Positions 26,223-35,160 of a stretch of 64,000 bases of DNA are shown here, piece by piece. The notes beneath the pieces are model-generated. The model did no database searches, had not been told where the DNA came from, and worked only from the letters and a program-made list of their open reading frames with translations. The position numbers and the translations under genes are program-made. Numbering within the stretch: position 1 is the stretch's first letter; every line of letters begins with the position of its first letter. Source of the DNA: Planococcus maitriensis (GTDB taxonomy: Bacteria; Bacillota; Bacilli; Bacillales_A; Planococcaceae); assembly GCF_003289925.1 (NCBI RefSeq), contig NZ_QLZQ01000001.1, forward strand, positions 62,001 through 126,000. Direction: 5' to 3'.

Positions 26223-29200
26223 ATGGTAAATATGAAAAGTTACGAAAAAAATTTAGGTTCTTCAAGCAGCATCGAAAAGGTGTTGGCGGAGACCTATATC
26301 GAAAATCCTGAGGAATTGAAGATACTATCAATTGAAAAACATGATTTCGCTACAAATGGTGTACCAATTCTGGTGACAAGATTGCACAGGCAAATCACTG
26401 AACTTGAAAGGCTGCCTTCTGTAAGCGAATTCATGGATTACTATGCTGATTATTCCTTAGAGAAGCGCAATAGTTCTTTAGCGAAAAGGGAGTTTCTCAG
26501 ATATGCTGCATTCAAAGGTTATCTAGGGTTAGTCAGAGATCTTCATTTTTTCATGGTGTTGAAAGAATCGGAGTTGTTTGAAGACGTTATCCTAGACGAA
26601 GAGTTGGATTTATACGGAAAGATGGACATCATCGTACGGAATCAAGGAACAACGATGGGAATCCAGCTGTTCGCTGGTGGGAAATTGGATATAGATGAAA
26701 AGTTGAAGAATGCAAACCGGATGAAAACAATCCAGTCGGGTTTCGAGGACTATTATTTTCCACTATATAATGATTACGTCTCCACACAAAGAATCGAATT
26801 AAAAAGCGGTAGAAGCATAGAATTATATAGCCATGAAGCTGCTCGACATATCGCACAAGTGATGATATCGGAGAATCCCTATAAATATTCCGCTCCGATA
26901 GACCCTCCGAAATATGTTGTGCCGGACATACCTGTGCATAATCCAGCTGGTGACTCGGCGGAGTGGGACATCAGACATTCACTGCTCTTTGCAGGTGAGC
27001 TTGAGATGTTCAAAAGCAGGTATGATATTGTCTCTCTTCTTGCGAAAGGGATAACTGTCCATCTTCTATGTGAAGAAGAACTGGGAATCGAGCATCCTTC
27101 GCTGAACATGCACGTTCTTGCAGTGATACCGGAGCAAGTGATTATAATTGACGGAGTTTTCGAGACAGGAACTTATAACCGACTCGAGCATCTTGGGATG
27201 ACTAGCACTTTCAATCATCAACAATATATCATAGAGCACGCTCCTCTAAATAATCATTTGATAGTGAATGCTGGAGCAGGAAGTGGAAAGACGACTACAA
27301 TGGTATCGCGAATCATGTTTCTTCTGAATACGGATGATTCAATCAACCCGGAAGATATAGTGATGATTACCTTTACAAGGGAAGCTGCTGACAATATGAG
27401 GAAGAAAATAATGGAAGCGCTGGAGATACGTTTTCGCAGCACTAAGGACGATAAATACCTCACTTGGCTTGAGCGGGCAATGGAGATGAGGATAATGACT
27501 ATCGATGCGTTCTCTAGGTATCTATTCCAAAGCGTCGGGTCTATAGATGGTTGGGGACAAGATGTGAAAGTGACCTCTTATATATACAAGAGAGAGGAGA
27601 TTTTCCGGGAAGAATTTTCAAGATTTCTAAATGGATGTAACGAGAAGGATTACAACCATCTCCTGGAGTTGAAAGATTACGATCTCTTCAAATTCCTCGC
27701 ACAGATTTACGAAGAAATAGAGAAGAAAGGCCACTCCTTAGGGAAGCCTTACTTGCAATGGGACGTATCACAGGATAATTTACGATTGGACACACTTGTC
27801 CGCACGGCAAAATCGGTGATACCCGATACTTACAAGAGAATGGAGACAAAGAAACTGGAGTCGAACGAAGCCACGCTGGCAGACTTGAAGAGGAAAGTCG
27901 GCGAACTGCGGGATAACCTTGAGCCGGGTAGGTTGAACCACCCTATCAAATACCTTTTCGTCGATGAATTCCAAGATACGGATGATGCACAAATCGACTT
28001 GGTCTCTACGATTGTTGAGAAGCTGGGTGCCCGGTTATTTGCTGTAGGTGACATCAAACAGTCCATTTACAGATTCAGAGGGGCCAATTCGACTGCATTT
28101 CGGGTGCTCGAGGATAAATTGGGCAAAGCTAATATAGATACATCTTCATTTGCACTGAATACAAATTATAGAACCGATGGTCATCTCTTGGATTGGATGG
28201 AAGATATTTTCGATTCATGGCGTAACGGAGAGGAGCGATATCTTCCACAGGAAGTCGATTCGAAAGGCCGGAACATAGGAAGGCTGACTCCTTATAAAAA
28301 GAAGGCGTCCTCAAAAACGGCCCCTATACATCGAGTGAAGCATCGGAAGCTAAATGCATTCCTTGAAGAACATATCGAAAGCCTGTATCGAGATTTGTGG
28401 GAAGGGCATGAACTCAGAGAAAGAGGAGATAACCGATCTTTGGCGATTCTGGTCAGAGAAAATTGGCAGGTCAAGGAAATCGGGAGAGTTCTGGAAAAAA
28501 TGAGATTGAAAGAAGGGTCGGGCGAGTCGATCGCTTATGAACTGTCGGTTGATGGTAATTTATTCGCTTCAAAAAGTGCTAAAGATGTATTGATTCTAAT
28601 TAATGCTTTAAGGCTAGAGGATAATCCGGAAGGGTATTTCGCTTTGCTTCAGACTCCCTTTATTGCGGGAGACTTCGACTTGACCCAGCTTGTATCTCTG
28701 GAGGGCGATAAGGAAAAGTTGCTCGAAGCGATCCAACAGTTTTTCCGTGCTGTAGCTGCGGATTGGGTTTTCGATGCTCAGCGGGAGTTGCGTTTCGAAC
28801 CGGCGATGAAAGTCCTATACGGCATATTGATGAAGGTAGAGATTGAAGGGAATCTCAAGGGGGTTGAACAGAGCCATGAAATCATAAGATATAGGAAAAA
28901 CCTTTCGAAACTCCTTTCGGAGGCTCATAAGACACTAGGGCAGGCTGCTGATGATATACAGCTTCTATATGAATGGTTGAAGATACAAGTGGCGACTAAC
29001 CGGAACACCGATGAAGCTGATATTATGGAAAACTTGGATAAGGACATCATCCGTGTCATGACCGTACACAAAGCAAAGGGGCTGGAATTCCATACTGTTT
29101 TACTTCCATATACAGGTCTCCCATTCATCAAGAGTAATGACCAGAAGAATAAGGTGATAATCCATGATGGGGAACAGAGCGATGAACCGAAGGTGACCTT

Positions 29201-29414
29201 GAAGTATAACTGGCCAGGCGTTACCGAACCATTGCTTACTGATGAATTCGAGTCAGCTGATCAATTGGAGGTCACTGAGACAGTAAGGGAAGAAGCACGA
29301 CTCCTGTATGTAGCTATGACGAGAGCCGAAAAGAAACTTTCCGTCATCTTACCGGCTACCAGGAAGAAAAGCCTATGCTGGGCAGATTTGCTTGAAAGGA
29401 GTGATGGAAGATGA
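26223..29414 (+). CDS. UvrD/AddA-like SF1A helicase with a novel N-terminal region
   Basis: A 1063-aa protein. Residues about 330-1060 hold all UvrD/AddA helicase motifs: GAGSGKTTT (K356), ITFTREAADNM, FVDEFQDTDDAQ, AVGDIKQSIYRFRGA, LNTNYRT, VMTVHKAKGLEF and LLYVAMTRAEKK. The first 330 residues match no domain I know; they contain GKMDIIVRNQG (D135) then MGIQLF (I147-F150), loosely like a PD-(D/E)XK strand pair. AddA's own C-terminal nuclease is absent. AAGGAG 9 nt before ATG 26223 fixes the start. It overlaps the next gene by 4 nt (ATGA). Likely the motor of a defence complex (inference). Confidence 0.9.
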   Translation: MVNMKSYEKNLGSSSSIEKVLAETYIENPEELKILSIEKHDFATNGVPILVTRLHRQITELERLPSVSEFMDYYADYSLEKRNSSLAKREFLRYAAFKGYLGLVRDLHFFMVLKESELFEDVILDEELDLYGKMDIIVRNQGTTMGIQLFAGGKLDIDEKLKNANRMKTIQSGFEDYYFPLYNDYVSTQRIELKSGRSIELYSHEAARHIAQVMISENPYKYSAPIDPPKYVVPDIPVHNPAGDSAEWDIRHSLLFAGELEMFKSRYDIVSLLAKGITVHLLCEEELGIEHPSLNMHVLAVIPEQVIIIDGVFETGTYNRLEHLGMTSTFNHQQYIIEHAPLNNHLIVNAGAGSGKTTTMVSRIMFLLNTDDSINPEDIVMITFTREAADNMRKKIMEALEIRFRSTKDDKYLTWLERAMEMRIMTIDAFSRYLFQSVGSIDGWGQDVKVTSYIYKREEIFREEFSRFLNGCNEKDYNHLLELKDYDLFKFLAQIYEEIEKKGHSLGKPYLQWDVSQDNLRLDTLVRTAKSVIPDTYKRMETKKLESNEATLADLKRKVGELRDNLEPGRLNHPIKYLFVDEFQDTDDAQIDLVSTIVEKLGARLFAVGDIKQSIYRFRGANSTAFRVLEDKLGKANIDTSSFALNTNYRTDGHLLDWMEDIFDSWRNGEERYLPQEVDSKGRNIGRLTPYKKKASSKTAPIHRVKHRKLNAFLEEHIESLYRDLWEGHELRERGDNRSLAILVRENWQVKEIGRVLEKMRLKEGSGESIAYELSVDGNLFASKSAKDVLILINALRLEDNPEGYFALLQTPFIAGDFDLTQLVSLEGDKEKLLEAIQQFFRAVAADWVFDAQRELRFEPAMKVLYGILMKVEIEGNLKGVEQSHEIIRYRKNLSKLLSEAHKTLGQAADDIQLLYEWLKIQVATNRNTDEADIMENLDKDIIRVMTVHKAKGLEFHTVLLPYTGLPFIKSNDQKNKVIIHDGEQSDEPKVTLKYNWPGVTEPLLTDEFESADQLEVTETVREEARLLYVAMTRAEKKLSVILPATRKKSLCWADLLERSDGR

Positions 29415-32020
29415 GGCAGGTATTGACCTATAGGGTGCCGGGAGACCTTACCTGGAAGGAGTCCGTTTTCCAGAAGGAGTATGCTGATGTCATGCATATC
29501 GTGGCCACTCCCACTTTACTCGAATCTTTATCTGAAGGGTGCTGGTGGATAAAAGCACCGATTGTCACTATCGGAAGTGTATTGGAAGGGATATTCGGAA
29601 AGGGGTGGAGTTCCCCAAGAGCGCAGATGAAGCAGTTCCTGGCAGTCTCTTCCGCTTTAGAAGAGCTGTGGGGAGAATCAGTTTCTACAAGTGAGAGGAA
29701 ATTGATATTTTCCTTTAAGAAGAATAGAAAGGAAATAATCTATACTTTAAGGATTTTATGTGAATTAAGGCTGATGGATTCAATTGAAAGTGGAACAGAA
29801 GAGGAAGAGTTATTGGTTAAGCTATGGGGAAAGGTGAAAGATCAGTTTGAATTGCGGGATTGGGAAGCGGTGTTATTGAAGAAGGAGGGGGCTTTCGAGA
29901 AAGTGCTCGTTGACATATTCAAAGATATGGGTACACCGAGTGAATTGGAGAAGCATAACATTTTCGATGAAGCCTTCCAATCCGATAGAAGCGTCGTGAA
30001 AAGCCTACAGAAGAAAAAATTGATTTTACATGGATTCTATTTCATCACTCCTATACAGGAATATCTCTTTAAAATACTTGAAGAGAAGTATGAATTGGTT
30101 TTTTTAAACTTATATAATGAAGATTATCCAGCAACTTTTCGTATTGTAGAAGAATTTCTTCAGAAAGGTAAGTGGACATGGCAGCCTTCCTTTAACGAAC
30201 CTGGCTATAGAATCCATCCATTGGCAGCTTCCTTGCTACTCGGTTTTGAAGGAGAGGAAGTCTCAGCGAGAAAAAAAGATGTCACTGTCCACCGTTTCAC
30301 TGATTTAACGGAATTCATCCGAAAGGAAAAGAGTAGGAGGGAGGCATCCGATAAGCCATTCGAGCATGTGGTCACGTCTAGGGGAGGCCAGGCGCGTGAA
30401 CAACTCTATTATTCGGACCTTCTCGTGAAGAAGAACCATAGCCTTTTGGAATATCCGATAGGCAGGTTTCTGTTTACACTCCATGGCATTATCCACGAGA
30501 AGAAGAATCCGGAAGATGGGGAGAGCCGTTACTATGAAGCGGTGACCCCTGAATCCATGAAAACTCTCTTCTCGAGTGGCTACCTTGTCTATAAAAATCC
30601 GGAAAATGGCCAGACAATCAATATGAAATCATATCTGAAAGAACTGGAAATGTTGCTGCCTTATTTCTCTCTTGGAGACGGATATATTCAAGGGAAGGAA
30701 AAAAACGAGCCGGCGATCGAAGAGTGGATCGTTAAAATCGATGAAATCATCGAAGAGAAATTGTCCTGGAATCAGGAGGGGATTCCAGATTCAAGGGTAC
30801 ACCGTCTGCATTCCAGACCTTTTGAACAGCTATCGTATTTCAAGTTGGGAATCGAGGATTTAAATGTGGTCAAGAAAGGTTTCTTGGCGGTGAAAGAGAT
30901 GGGCGAAGACCTGTTTGGAAGCCAATCGGAATTGAACATCACCGGGTATATCAAGAAGTTGAAGAAGTATACTGAAGCGCCGCTTGATGCTGAAATAATA
31001 CGAGAGGAAAAAGAAGTGATTCATGGACTGCTTAAACAGATGGATGAACTTACTGAAGATGAATTGACCTTCAGAGTATCGGACATCAGCCAAGGACTAC
31101 GTTATTTCCTGACGTCCGGGCTTCCAAGTGAAAAAGATGATGAGAGTGAAAAGATTGACCGGCTAGGAGGACTATATCTAGGGGATGGTATCCCTTTCAA
31201 GTCGAATCGTGATATACATTTGGCATTTGCTGATCACAAATCCCTGCCGAGTATCGTGAAATATAAACTTTGGCCATTAAGTTCGAAGACGGAAGAAAGG
31301 CTCATTGAGCACCGACCTGAATTGGGCCTCTTTAGGGTACATTCGCGCTTTGCAGGAAGTATGAATAGATATCTCCTCTACGCGATGTTTTCTTCAGCCG
31401 ATAATGTGAGGATAAGTTTTGTCGAAGATTTGAATGAAGAAACTGGTTTAAGGTTGGCTGCTTATTTCAAGATGATAGGATTAGAGGGGGAGACTACATC
31501 CGTTAAGGCAGACAAACACAAAGCAAACCTGATTGAAGCTGTTGCACCAAGCATGGATTTTTCCAATTGGAGCGAAATGATGGAGGAAGAATGGAAACTA
31601 TGTAAAAAAAGGGCCATCTTCAGTTATATCTTAAATGACTATAGCTCATTCCAAGAAGATTTCCATCAGAGAAATATCTTTTCAGGTCTTTTGTGGGAAG
31701 CTCACAATGTTTTTGGGGATTGGGAGAATGCATATAATTCAATCGAAGCTCTTTTCCCGCAATATAGCAGTGAGTATAAAAAGTTCGTCAAAAAGCAAAA
31801 CATGAAAAAAAAGAATCGTCGATATAAAATTAAATATCATAAAGTGGAAGACTACGAGTATGCGACTGTCGTAAGGACGTCGCGTCTCCTAGGTATGTTA
31901 AAAGAGAATGACGATACAAGTGAACAGAAAGGCTCTATAGCATCACCGGGATATAACTGCAGGTTCTGTCCTCATCTGAACATCTGTGCGGAGGGGGTCT
32001 ATCCAAAAGATGGGAGATAA
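29411..32020 (+). CDS. AddB-like protein keeping Fe-S cysteines but no visible nuclease core
   Basis: An 869-aa protein with no Walker motif. Near the C-terminus EEEWKLCKKRAIFSYILND (C731), then about 120 residues on, NCRFCPHLNIC (C850, C853, C859). This one-plus-three spacing matches the 4Fe-4S cluster that staples the nuclease domain of AddB and Cas4. Yet between C731 and C850 I find no D...ExK nuclease residues. The first part (about 1-280) is alpha/beta and may be a dead helicase fold like that of AddB. It overlaps the helicase gene, so the two probably form a heterodimer (inference). Confidence 0.82.
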   Translation: MRQVLTYRVPGDLTWKESVFQKEYADVMHIVATPTLLESLSEGCWWIKAPIVTIGSVLEGIFGKGWSSPRAQMKQFLAVSSALEELWGESVSTSERKLIFSFKKNRKEIIYTLRILCELRLMDSIESGTEEEELLVKLWGKVKDQFELRDWEAVLLKKEGAFEKVLVDIFKDMGTPSELEKHNIFDEAFQSDRSVVKSLQKKKLILHGFYFITPIQEYLFKILEEKYELVFLNLYNEDYPATFRIVEEFLQKGKWTWQPSFNEPGYRIHPLAASLLLGFEGEEVSARKKDVTVHRFTDLTEFIRKEKSRREASDKPFEHVVTSRGGQAREQLYYSDLLVKKNHSLLEYPIGRFLFTLHGIIHEKKNPEDGESRYYEAVTPESMKTLFSSGYLVYKNPENGQTINMKSYLKELEMLLPYFSLGDGYIQGKEKNEPAIEEWIVKIDEIIEEKLSWNQEGIPDSRVHRLHSRPFEQLSYFKLGIEDLNVVKKGFLAVKEMGEDLFGSQSELNITGYIKKLKKYTEAPLDAEIIREEKEVIHGLLKQMDELTEDELTFRVSDISQGLRYFLTSGLPSEKDDESEKIDRLGGLYLGDGIPFKSNRDIHLAFADHKSLPSIVKYKLWPLSSKTEERLIEHRPELGLFRVHSRFAGSMNRYLLYAMFSSADNVRISFVEDLNEETGLRLAAYFKMIGLEGETTSVKADKHKANLIEAVAPSMDFSNWSEMMEEEWKLCKKRAIFSYILNDYSSFQEDFHQRNIFSGLLWEAHNVFGDWENAYNSIEALFPQYSSEYKKFVKKQNMKKKNRRYKIKYHKVEDYEYATVVRTSRLLGMLKENDDTSEQKGSIASPGYNCRFCPHLNICAEGVYPKDGR

Positions 32021-32198
32021 AATTAAACCCCCAGCCGGTAACGAATTAAGGCAAAAACTACTTGATGGATGGGTAATTGCCCATTTATCGGTTTCGGAAA
32101 ATGAAGGACAGAAATATGACATCTCTAAATTAAAAAGTCAAGAAATGGATAGAGAGAAGCAGAAATTCGATGACTTGATGGATGATGATTGGTTTTAA
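32010..32198 (+). CDS. 62-aa protein of the helicase operon
   Basis: A small soluble protein, basic at the N-terminus (KIKPPAGNELRQKL) and ending in the acidic FDDLMDDDWF tail, which looks like a protein-docking motif. ATG 32010 lies 11 nt inside the previous gene and follows GGAGGGGG by about 12 nt. A longer in-frame version from 31986 is possible. Lies 18 nt before the second helicase. No family recognised; perhaps an adaptor (inference). Confidence 0.68.
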   Translation: MGDKIKPPAGNELRQKLLDGWVIAHLSVSENEGQKYDISKLKSQEMDREKQKFDDLMDDDWF

Positions 32199-32216
32199 GA
32201 AAGGGGATGAATTTGA

Positions 32217-33641
32217 ATGGTGAAAATGATAATGACCAAGGTGCAGAACGATGCAATCGATTTCGAGGCGGAACATATACTCATAAAAGGCGCTCCCGGT
32301 AGTGGCAAAACCACAGTCTTGCTCTATAAATTATTGAAATTGATGAAGACGGATCCTGAAGCGAAAATCCTTATGATCACTTACAATAAGACGCTCACCA
32401 AATATGTGAAAGACTTCTTTGAATCGAAGGGTGAAGCTACGGAAGGAATCACGATTTCCACATTCCATGGGTGGGGATGGCGTCTTCTTTTGAAAATGAA
32501 TGGTCGGAAGCCTAATTCCTCGCCGAAAACTGTAGACGAAGCCTTTGAAGAAATCTATTCACAAAGAAAAAAGGTTTCCAAGCATAGATTCTATAAAGAG
32601 GATAAATTCAAGAAATTCCTTGAAGAGGAAATTCAGTGGATAAAAGGTCAAGGCATAGGCAACTTGGAAGACTACAAACAAGTGAAAAGAAGTGGGCGGA
32701 ATGCTCGGTTGAGTCAAGAGGATCGGAAAGAAGTCTATCGATTCCTAGAAGCCTTCGATTCACTACTGGCTAAGAAGGGAATCATTCCGTTCGATGATTA
32801 TGCCAACATCCTTTCCAGCAGAATTGATGAGATACCTTCTAGCTTTAAATACGACTTCATCTTGATTGACGAAGCCCAGGATCTTAATCAATCGGAGCTT
32901 TCACTATTAAGGAAATTGAATCCAAAAAGTCTGGTTGTTTCAGCTGACATGGGGCAGAAGATATACAAGACAGACTTCACCTGGAAAAGCGTAGGTATCA
33001 ACGTGGTGGGAGGGCGGACGAAGTCATTGGAGGAAATGCATCGTTCGTGCGTAGAGGTTGTGAAGCTAGCCCAGCCCCTTTATAAAAAGAATCTTTCAAT
33101 TGAAAGTAATAAACAGGCCGATGACAAAGAAGAATTGCTTATGCCGACAAGGGAAAGCGGTATTCCTCCCGAGCTTCACGTCTACAAGGATACAACAGCT
33201 GAATTCCAGGGAGTTGCAGCTTCCGTCAATGAAATCTGGCGAAACAGTAAGCGGGATATAACCATCGGGATATTAGTGCGTAATGTAAAGAGCCTTTATG
33301 CGTTGAAAAGGGTATTGCCCCCGAATCTGCCTGTTGAAATAATCAATAAGGACGATGGGAATTCTTTAGAGCCCGGAATTAAATTGGTAACGATGCATTC
33401 AGCTAAGGGGTTGGAATTCGATGTAGTCTTCATCGTAAGACTTACAGAAGGGAACTTGCCGTATTTGACCAAAGAAATGGATAAGGAAGATGTAGAAGAA
33501 GCGGCCCAGTCAGACAGGAGATTATTGTATGTGTCCATGACACGGGCCAAACATCAATTGGTGATGACGACCTATGGAGATAAGAGAAGTCGTTATCTGG
33601 ATGAATTGAATCCTGAAGATTACAAGTTAAAAAGAAAGTAA
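32217..33641 (+). CDS. Second UvrD-like SF1 helicase, compact
   Basis: A 474-aa helicase with the full motif set: IKGAPGSGKTTVL (K31), ITYNKTLTKYV, STFHGWGWRLL, FILIDEAQDLNQSE, VVSADMGQKIY, VTMHSAKGLEFDVVF and LLYVSMTRAKHQL. Shorter than UvrD/PcrA (about 720 aa) because the 1B/2B insertions are small, like helicase IV fragments or the UvrD part of Gabija GajB. No nuclease domain is seen. Last gene of the operon; GAAAGGGG before ATG 32217; a perfect palindromic terminator follows. Confidence 0.92.
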   Translation: MVKMIMTKVQNDAIDFEAEHILIKGAPGSGKTTVLLYKLLKLMKTDPEAKILMITYNKTLTKYVKDFFESKGEATEGITISTFHGWGWRLLLKMNGRKPNSSPKTVDEAFEEIYSQRKKVSKHRFYKEDKFKKFLEEEIQWIKGQGIGNLEDYKQVKRSGRNARLSQEDRKEVYRFLEAFDSLLAKKGIIPFDDYANILSSRIDEIPSSFKYDFILIDEAQDLNQSELSLLRKLNPKSLVVSADMGQKIYKTDFTWKSVGINVVGGRTKSLEEMHRSCVEVVKLAQPLYKKNLSIESNKQADDKEELLMPTRESGIPPELHVYKDTTAEFQGVAASVNEIWRNSKRDITIGILVRNVKSLYALKRVLPPNLPVEIINKDDGNSLEPGIKLVTMHSAKGLEFDVVFIVRLTEGNLPYLTKEMDKEDVEEAAQSDRRLLYVSMTRAKHQLVMTTYGDKRSRYLDELNPEDYKLKRK

Positions 33642-33656
33642 GTTGCTGTAGGAAGA

Positions 33657-33698
33657 GGAAAGGGAAGCTGAAATGAATTCATTTCAGCTTCCCTTTCC
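33657..33698. terminator. Bidirectional terminator, 42-bp perfect palindrome
   Basis: Arms 33657-33677 and 33678-33698 are exact inverted repeats centred on GAATTC, separating the convergent helicase operon and the restriction operon. Confidence 0.85.
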
Positions 33699-33712
33699 CC
33701 ATTTCTGTAAAT

Positions 33713-35089
33713 TCATTTAAGTTCCTTTGTTATTTCCCCTATATATTCCCGATCAATCCAAAATGCTTGTTTCGTTATAGGCTGTCCATCAGGCAAGATA
33801 ATTCGGTCACCAGCATTACGCGCTCTAGGTCTGACATGACAAAGTCCGTTAGTTTGCGGGCCTGGAAGATTGTTCGAGATTCCCCTATTGGTCTTCTTCA
33901 AAAGAACTCCTTTTTCGAGAATGGCTCGTCCTTCCAACCAAAAATCTTTTAGCCTACCCTCAATTTCCTCCATGGGCATGTTCCAGAGGTGAACGCCTTT
34001 AAAATAGAGGTTCCTGTCAGGGTTTTCGCGTAACGTCTCTTGGTATCCGAATACAACCAATAAATATTTCGTTTCTTCGAACATAGTGCGTAACAAAGAA
34101 GTTTCCCATTCTTCATTTATCCATTCCTGGAAGTTGATAGTATGGAACGACATATGTTCCTTCGGTTTCCCGTCCGGCTCTAGCCTAACGGTCTTGAATT
34201 TGATGTTGGCCTTGGAGAATTCCTCTATATCTTCCAGAGAAGTCCCTTTGACCCCCAGGAGTGAACTGACGAACAGCGGTAGGAAGGATTTGGATTTTGT
34301 ATTCAGTGGGGCGTCAGCTTCCTTGGCGATATCTTCAATAGCCATTCCTTCATATTTCTTGAACCGATTTGACAACAATTGGTCGAGACTTTTCTGCTGC
34401 AATTCGTCGGGCTCCGCGATGGGAACAAGATGTTCAGCTGTAATCAATTCACGGATAAGTGTTGTCATATATGACGCCTTCAAAGAAAAAGCGCGCTGCA
34501 TGGCCGGTTCGTGACTGAATGGCTGGGTCCGAATGGATTTTCGGTTGGCCCCCTTGGTGCATGCACTGAGGTATGCAGTGTCGCCTTCCGAAATGAGGTG
34601 CGCTTGTCCTGCCTTTATCTTGGCAACGATTATCGACCAATCATTCCGGATTACTTGAAGGTCGGATTCTGAAAATCTGTGCAAATGGGATTTCAATATC
34701 CTGTAATCGCCTCTTGGAATATCGGGAAGCCATTTATAGAACATTAGAAGGAGGGATTCGTTCTTTCTCCAAAAACTAGAGTCCTCGAAGGAATTGAGTG
34801 CTTCTTTGTGAAAATCGATGATATTAAGAACGAGTCGCTCTTTGGCGCTTAGTTGCCCATTTTTCAACTCCTTGACGGGAGTAACCTTCAACTCGATACC
34901 GAGTTCTGCAAAATCAGCCTCTGCATTGGAATTGACTTCATATCCAAAAAAACTTTCTTCTATGATTTGGCCGAGATGCCCCTTGGCTTTCTCATTATCG
35001 ATACGTCCCGTTCTATCAATTTCATAAAAGCTCATACCTTCGGCTTCCTGAGCCCTAGATAATAACTCAATTTCACTCTCGAACCTCAT
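33713..35089 (-). CDS. Sau3AI/MutH-type type II restriction endonuclease
   Basis: A 458-aa restriction enzyme. The catalytic pattern D59-x6-E66-x-K68 (DFAELGIELKV) has the same spacing as MutH D70-E77-K79, and the size fits Sau3AI (489 aa), which has an active N-terminal and an inactive C-terminal MutH-like domain. The family usually cuts GATC (known); the same site is inferred here. Downstream of its methyltransferase and Vsr on the minus strand, giving a complete R-M-V set. Confidence 0.88.
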   Translation of the reverse strand: MRFESEIELLSRAQEAEGMSFYEIDRTGRIDNEKAKGHLGQIIEESFFGYEVNSNAEADFAELGIELKVTPVKELKNGQLSAKERLVLNIIDFHKEALNSFEDSSFWRKNESLLLMFYKWLPDIPRGDYRILKSHLHRFSESDLQVIRNDWSIIVAKIKAGQAHLISEGDTAYLSACTKGANRKSIRTQPFSHEPAMQRAFSLKASYMTTLIRELITAEHLVPIAEPDELQQKSLDQLLSNRFKKYEGMAIEDIAKEADAPLNTKSKSFLPLFVSSLLGVKGTSLEDIEEFSKANIKFKTVRLEPDGKPKEHMSFHTINFQEWINEEWETSLLRTMFEETKYLLVVFGYQETLRENPDRNLYFKGVHLWNMPMEEIEGRLKDFWLEGRAILEKGVLLKKTNRGISNNLPGPQTNGLCHVRPRARNAGDRIILPDGQPITKQAFWIDREYIGEITKELK

Positions 35090-35130
35090 GGAATTCCCCC
35101 CACTCTTTTATTTCCCTATATTTTAACATG

Positions 35131-35160
35131 AAAAAAGCTGACATCTATGATGATGTCAGC
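35131..35160 (-). terminator. Terminator at the 3' end of the methyltransferase gene
   Basis: GCTGACATC / GATGTCAGC stem followed, on the minus strand, by T6; overlaps the stop codon region. It may reduce expression of the endonuclease behind it. Confidence 0.75.
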
